The notes under the pieces are model-generated. The model was not told where the DNA came from and did no database searches. It saw nothing but the letters and a program-made list of their open reading frames with translations. Of a stretch of 64,000 nt of DNA, positions 60,614-64,000 are shown piece after piece. Made by a program: the position numbers and the translations under genes. The stretch is from Pyrrhoderma lamaoense (lineage: Eukaryota > Basidiomycota > Agaricomycetes > Hymenochaetales > Hymenochaetaceae), in NCBI GenBank assembly GCA_002794735.1, contig NBAZ01000002.1:1178001-1242000 (forward strand). Reading direction: 5' to 3'. Every line of letters begins with the position of its first letter. Within the stretch, counting starts at the first letter, position 1.

Positions 60614-62999
60614 CTAGTAAGGATACCAAATATCAACCTTCATATCACCAGCACCAAGTCCCAGAGGCGAACAAACGACTAAAGATCCGCTATAATGCTC
60701 TTGTGTAATCACGATATGTCCCCAGTCGGTTTTATCTTTGTAGTACGATAGAAATTCAGGACATAGTGAACTGATGTAAATATGTGGATGTTGATATAGC
60801 TGTGGGTGTGGATCCCGAGCTTGGTCTCGGACCCGAAAAGACCGAGTGGTTTTTCTCAGGCCACTGCTTACATGGATCTGTTTTTCTTCATCACCGTCAT
60901 CACTACTGCCGCGGTCAAACACGTCTGGATGTGTATTACTGACACCGATTTGATATATTTGCGGTAGATTTAATGACGATGTTGCTAGATCTAGTACTTT
61001 ATGCTTGTTACGTGCGTGTATACGTGCTGAACGTCGGTGAGTGAGATTGCGTGCAGGTGTATGTGTAGGAATGTGCGTGTCAAGGGCCGGAGCTTTGAGC
61101 AATAGGTCACATTGATTGTGATTTGATGATCCTGATAGTACGATGCTTCGGAGCTTATCGTTATCGGTGGTTCTCTTATTCCTGGACTGTCTGAACTTCG
61201 GGATGTTGGTATGCAAGTAGTTAAAGTCCGAGGAAACGGCTATCGAGGGGATCCAGTACCGTATCCTCTAGAGGTGGCATGTTCCCTTTCATAATCGATG
61301 AAAGAGCTGATATCTTGAGAAGAAGAAGAACACGTAGAGGTAGAAGTAGGAACACGAGTAGAAGAATCACAAAAGGAGGGGCGTTTCGCAGATAGAGAAA
61401 AACGTTCCTGGGGTATGTTATATACAACTTCCTGTACCCGAAACGCGTTTTCCTTTCCATTCCCCTTTTCCCTTCGGCATTATCGTCAGCTAACAAGAAC
61501 GTGAATCGGACTGTCTCGTCAAGTTCTTGACCTCTTCCTGCATTTCTAGCATGGCTAGTACCAGTATTAGCACAGTCACGAGGGCACGTCTGAACAATAT
61601 ACTTTGCATAAGAGACAATCCTAGTCGTACGATGCGTATAATGCAGTCGAAAGCGCTTGTCATATCGACCAATAAGGGACTCCAAGGTCCGAGTCCGATT
61701 TCTTAAGCTGGCAGTGCCGTATTCTCTGCTTGAGTTCATATATGTACTAGTGTTAGCTTCAGATTCTGAAACAGGCTCATTGATTATGATGTCGGTGTCG
61801 AGATGATTATTCTGATAACCTGAGCCCGAACGTGTTTCTGGGCTCTGGATTGAACCCAATTGGACTGCGGAGATTGTGTGATTGGTATATCCCCCTATAC
61901 CTTGGTGAAGTTCCAGAAAAAGTATCCCCTTAAAGATCCATAATTCGGCTATTTCTGAATTACATTCCTGGGAAGTCAAGTTAAAAAGAAAAGAAAAAGG
62001 GACATAGTTCAGTTAAAATTGTGGGGAAGAGTGGGTCTGCATAGCCATTACCTCTTCAATCTCCATATACAATTCTTCTTTCCAGTCAATTATTAAGAGG
62101 AGCTTAAAAGACCATGTACTTGTGGGAGAAAGTACTATGTGATTGCCAGTGGAACATCGGAGTTCTGTCCAGTGAGGTGCTAACAGTTTTGTGTATAGGA
62201 GTGTGGCCTCTAGTACTCCAAGACGCAACGCTAGCTCTTTCAATTGATGTACCTCTAGTCTGCATCAATAATGATAGTAAGCGTGAGATTTCTTCAGACT
62301 TTCAAAAGGGGTCCTCACTGTAAATAGTTTTCACAAGATGTCTTGAATAAAATAGTTACAAATTGTACTTTATCATCGCTCATCTCGATAGAGCAGTCAA
62401 GAAACTCTGATTGGCTTTGTAGTTGATAGGACCATACAACGTTCTCATCATTGTGTAGGTCAACAACCTGCAGAAGGTTTAAGGAGCGCTTAATAAAAAG
62501 ATATCGCTTTCCAGGCGAAAGTTTTGCCAGAAAACGAGTATGTTGGGAGCGTGTGAGGGCATGATTAGGACTAGTAGCCTGCTTGTTTGGAATGTGTTTC
62601 AACTCGTTCAATACTACAGAAGACCGCAGACGATACCGTGAAGTACCTCGAAGTCTGTGGAAATGAATGCGGGTCGCATCGACAACAAGCTTGCGTATAT
62701 CAGACGTGGAGAGATTATTTATGTCAAGATATGGTGGCAATTCGGGGATAATAGAAGGATCAAGGCTATGCATAAATCGCAACCAAAGTTTCCGTACGCA
62801 AGTGAGCCGTTGAAGCTGCCTACAAGACTTCAGGTTTTAATCATCAAATATCGGACGTTTAATACTCCCAATAACAATAAATAGACATACGAGTACATAC
62901 CATCTCAAGAACTAAGATATCCTGAAGCTCCAAATAACAGAACAACATAGCAAAAACTTCTGGTGGAAGCTTGGAAATTTCCGCTTTACATGGAATCAT
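60614..62999 (-). CDS. F-box protein of unknown substrate
   Basis: The ATG at 62999 opens MIPCKAEISKLPPEVFAMLF, CYLELQDILVLEM, then after an intron QLQRLTCVRKLWLRFM. That is an F-box, which binds Skp1 in SCF ligases (family knowledge). The remainder reads like the beta-strand-rich propeller common in fungal F-box proteins: LAKLSPGKRYLFIKRSLNLL, VVDLHNDENVVWSYQLQSQS, NHIVLSPTSTWSFKLLLIID, IAELWIFKGILFLELHQGIG. The last part is RFTFLLADDN and, at the end, YISSLCPEFLSYYKDKTDWG, HIVITQEHYSGSLVVCSPLG and DMKVDIWYPY. The order is continuous over introns near 62900-62830, 62330-62270 and 62045-61980. The frame appears to lose one base in an A-run on the plus strand (61398-61402) and again near 61256-61262. 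The central Ser/Thr-rich stretch is poorly conserved, so exon limits there are uncertain. I recognise no substrate-binding domain. Confidence 0.66.
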
Positions 63000-63636
63000 T
63001 GGTTTCAATTCTTCGATTCAGGACTTGTACAGAGATTGAGTTTTCAGACCAGAGTTGAGGTACTGAGGTACTGAGGAGAAGGCCATCTGTAGTCGAGTAT
63101 TTTTATACGACGAAGCCTTAGCGGGGATAATAACTCTTAAAATGCGTGTTCAATGAGGCAGGGAGTCCGATTTTTTTAATGTGATGCGGACTATAAGTAT
63201 CACGTCTTCAGAAGTTAAAACGTACGTACGTGTGTTCACCATGTTCTGGTGATATCTTCTTTTGGTGTACCTGACTAAGTAGCTATAAAGATAAACACAG
63301 GCGCCGGGGATGGATTCATATAGATGTAATGATAATCAGCTGTAGTCATGAAGGAGATAAACTTAGAACTTAAGCGCCGCGCCGCAAGTCCCTGTGGGGA
63401 TTATGCCCTGGGCCTCTGGATAGTCTACATCTTCATAGAACAGTATAGGTTAGATAGTATATAAATATGCATTGTAGATGAAATCTTAAAAACGTGACAG
63501 TTGCGTATAAACGTATACATAATATAAATCATAGACCTGAAAGGTGGAAAACTGAAGAATAGATTTGATGTCTATCAAGAGATGTATCGCACCAAGCAAG
63601 ATGAAGACAGCAGAAATAATCAATAGTTGTACAGTC
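63000..63636. other. Intergenic between ASF1 3' end and F-box gene start
   Basis: Spacer holding the F-box gene promoter and the ASF1 3' flank. No coding or RNA feature is seen. Confidence 0.4.
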
Positions 63637-64000
63637 CTACGACACTTTGGCTGGAGCTGATGAGACATTCTCTTTATCCTTTTCTTCTTCATCTTCTGCC
63701 AAATCATCCGCAGAAGGGACTGCAGCAGATTGGGCAGCACCAATTGCAACTGGGGTCGAGGTCTGACCAGGTGATACGTCCCTATATGAAGTCGTTAATT
63801 AAAACGTCATTCAAGAAGCGCATGTACAAACGTACCACTTGATCTGAAATCGTGTAACCCGGGGTTTTTTATTGATATCCCGAACTAGTTTGTCAATAAG
63901 AATTTCTGATGGTGGATCCTCATTCATCTCCTTCGTATCATACTCAGTATTCTGGTAGTATCCAACGCGCACAAACTCTTGATCATTGTAGCTACCAGTG
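63637..64000 (-). CDS. asf1: Histone chaperone ASF1, C-terminal part (partial)
   Basis: The minus strand from the right edge reads TGSYNDQEFVRVGYYQNTEY, then PPSEILIDKLVRDINKKPRV and TRFQIKWDVSPGQ. This is the last strands of the ASF1 immunoglobulin-like core that binds histone H3-H4. A GT-AG intron (about 63782-63835) splits the Trp codon of QIKWDV. The tail after the core is acidic (DDLAEDEEEKDKENVSSAPA) and ends KVS before TAG at 63637-63639, as in yeast Asf1, which has an acidic C-terminus. The N-terminal half lies outside the window. Confidence 0.92.

Overview
The window is nuclear DNA from a basidiomycete fungus, most likely a member of the Agaricomycetes. Genes carry many short (about 45-70 nt) GT-AG introns, often with a branch-point-like ctaac/ctgac or close variant upstream of the acceptor. 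Several families are typical of mushroom-forming fungi: a DUF6533 seven-helix protein, C2-NACHT-WD40 NLR-like proteins, and a divergent SRPK-like kinase. Base composition is AT-leaning. I found no rRNA, tRNA, CRISPR array or intact transposon.

Layout from left to right. The start of an Mrd1-like rRNA-processing factor (-) diverges from prefoldin subunit 3 (+). Next come an MFS transporter (+) and a DUF6533 membrane protein (+). A minus-strand block follows: a Ufo1-like F-box/WD40/UIM ubiquitin-ligase receptor, a small multi-pass membrane protein, and a large C2/Munc13-homology (Git1-like) protein. From 18 to 41 kb lies an accessory-looking block. It holds two paralogous PPPPY-motif proteins (both -), two paralogous NLR-like proteins of C2-NACHT-WD40 architecture (one +, one -, pointing at each other), an SRPK-like kinase (-), and a UBE2S-type E2 enzyme (+). 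A gene-poor gap of about 4 kb follows. The right side is housekeeping: GAPDH (+), a large LTE1-like Ras-family GEF (+), an APC-family GABA/choline-type permease (+), an F-box protein (-) and the end of histone chaperone ASF1 (-).

Two themes stand out. The first is a local duplication: both the NLR-like gene and the PPPPY gene occur twice within 23 kb. The NLR copies share intron positions and identical first coding-exon lengths, yet one copy has a long acidic insert inside its first beta-propeller. The second is a recurrent break in reading frame. About a dozen otherwise well-conserved coding sequences need a single base added (once, removed), mostly at short homopolymers. This looks like residual indel error in a long-read assembly, so I do not call these genes pseudogenes.

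Unusual gene structures include a 5-nt micro-exon in GAPDH, a probable 4-nt micro-exon in the DUF6533 gene, two genes whose first coding exon is just the ATG, and a probable GC-AG intron in the kinase. Functionally, several genes touch ubiquitin (Ufo1-like receptor, a second F-box protein, UBE2S). They are scattered, and I see no evidence that they form one cluster.
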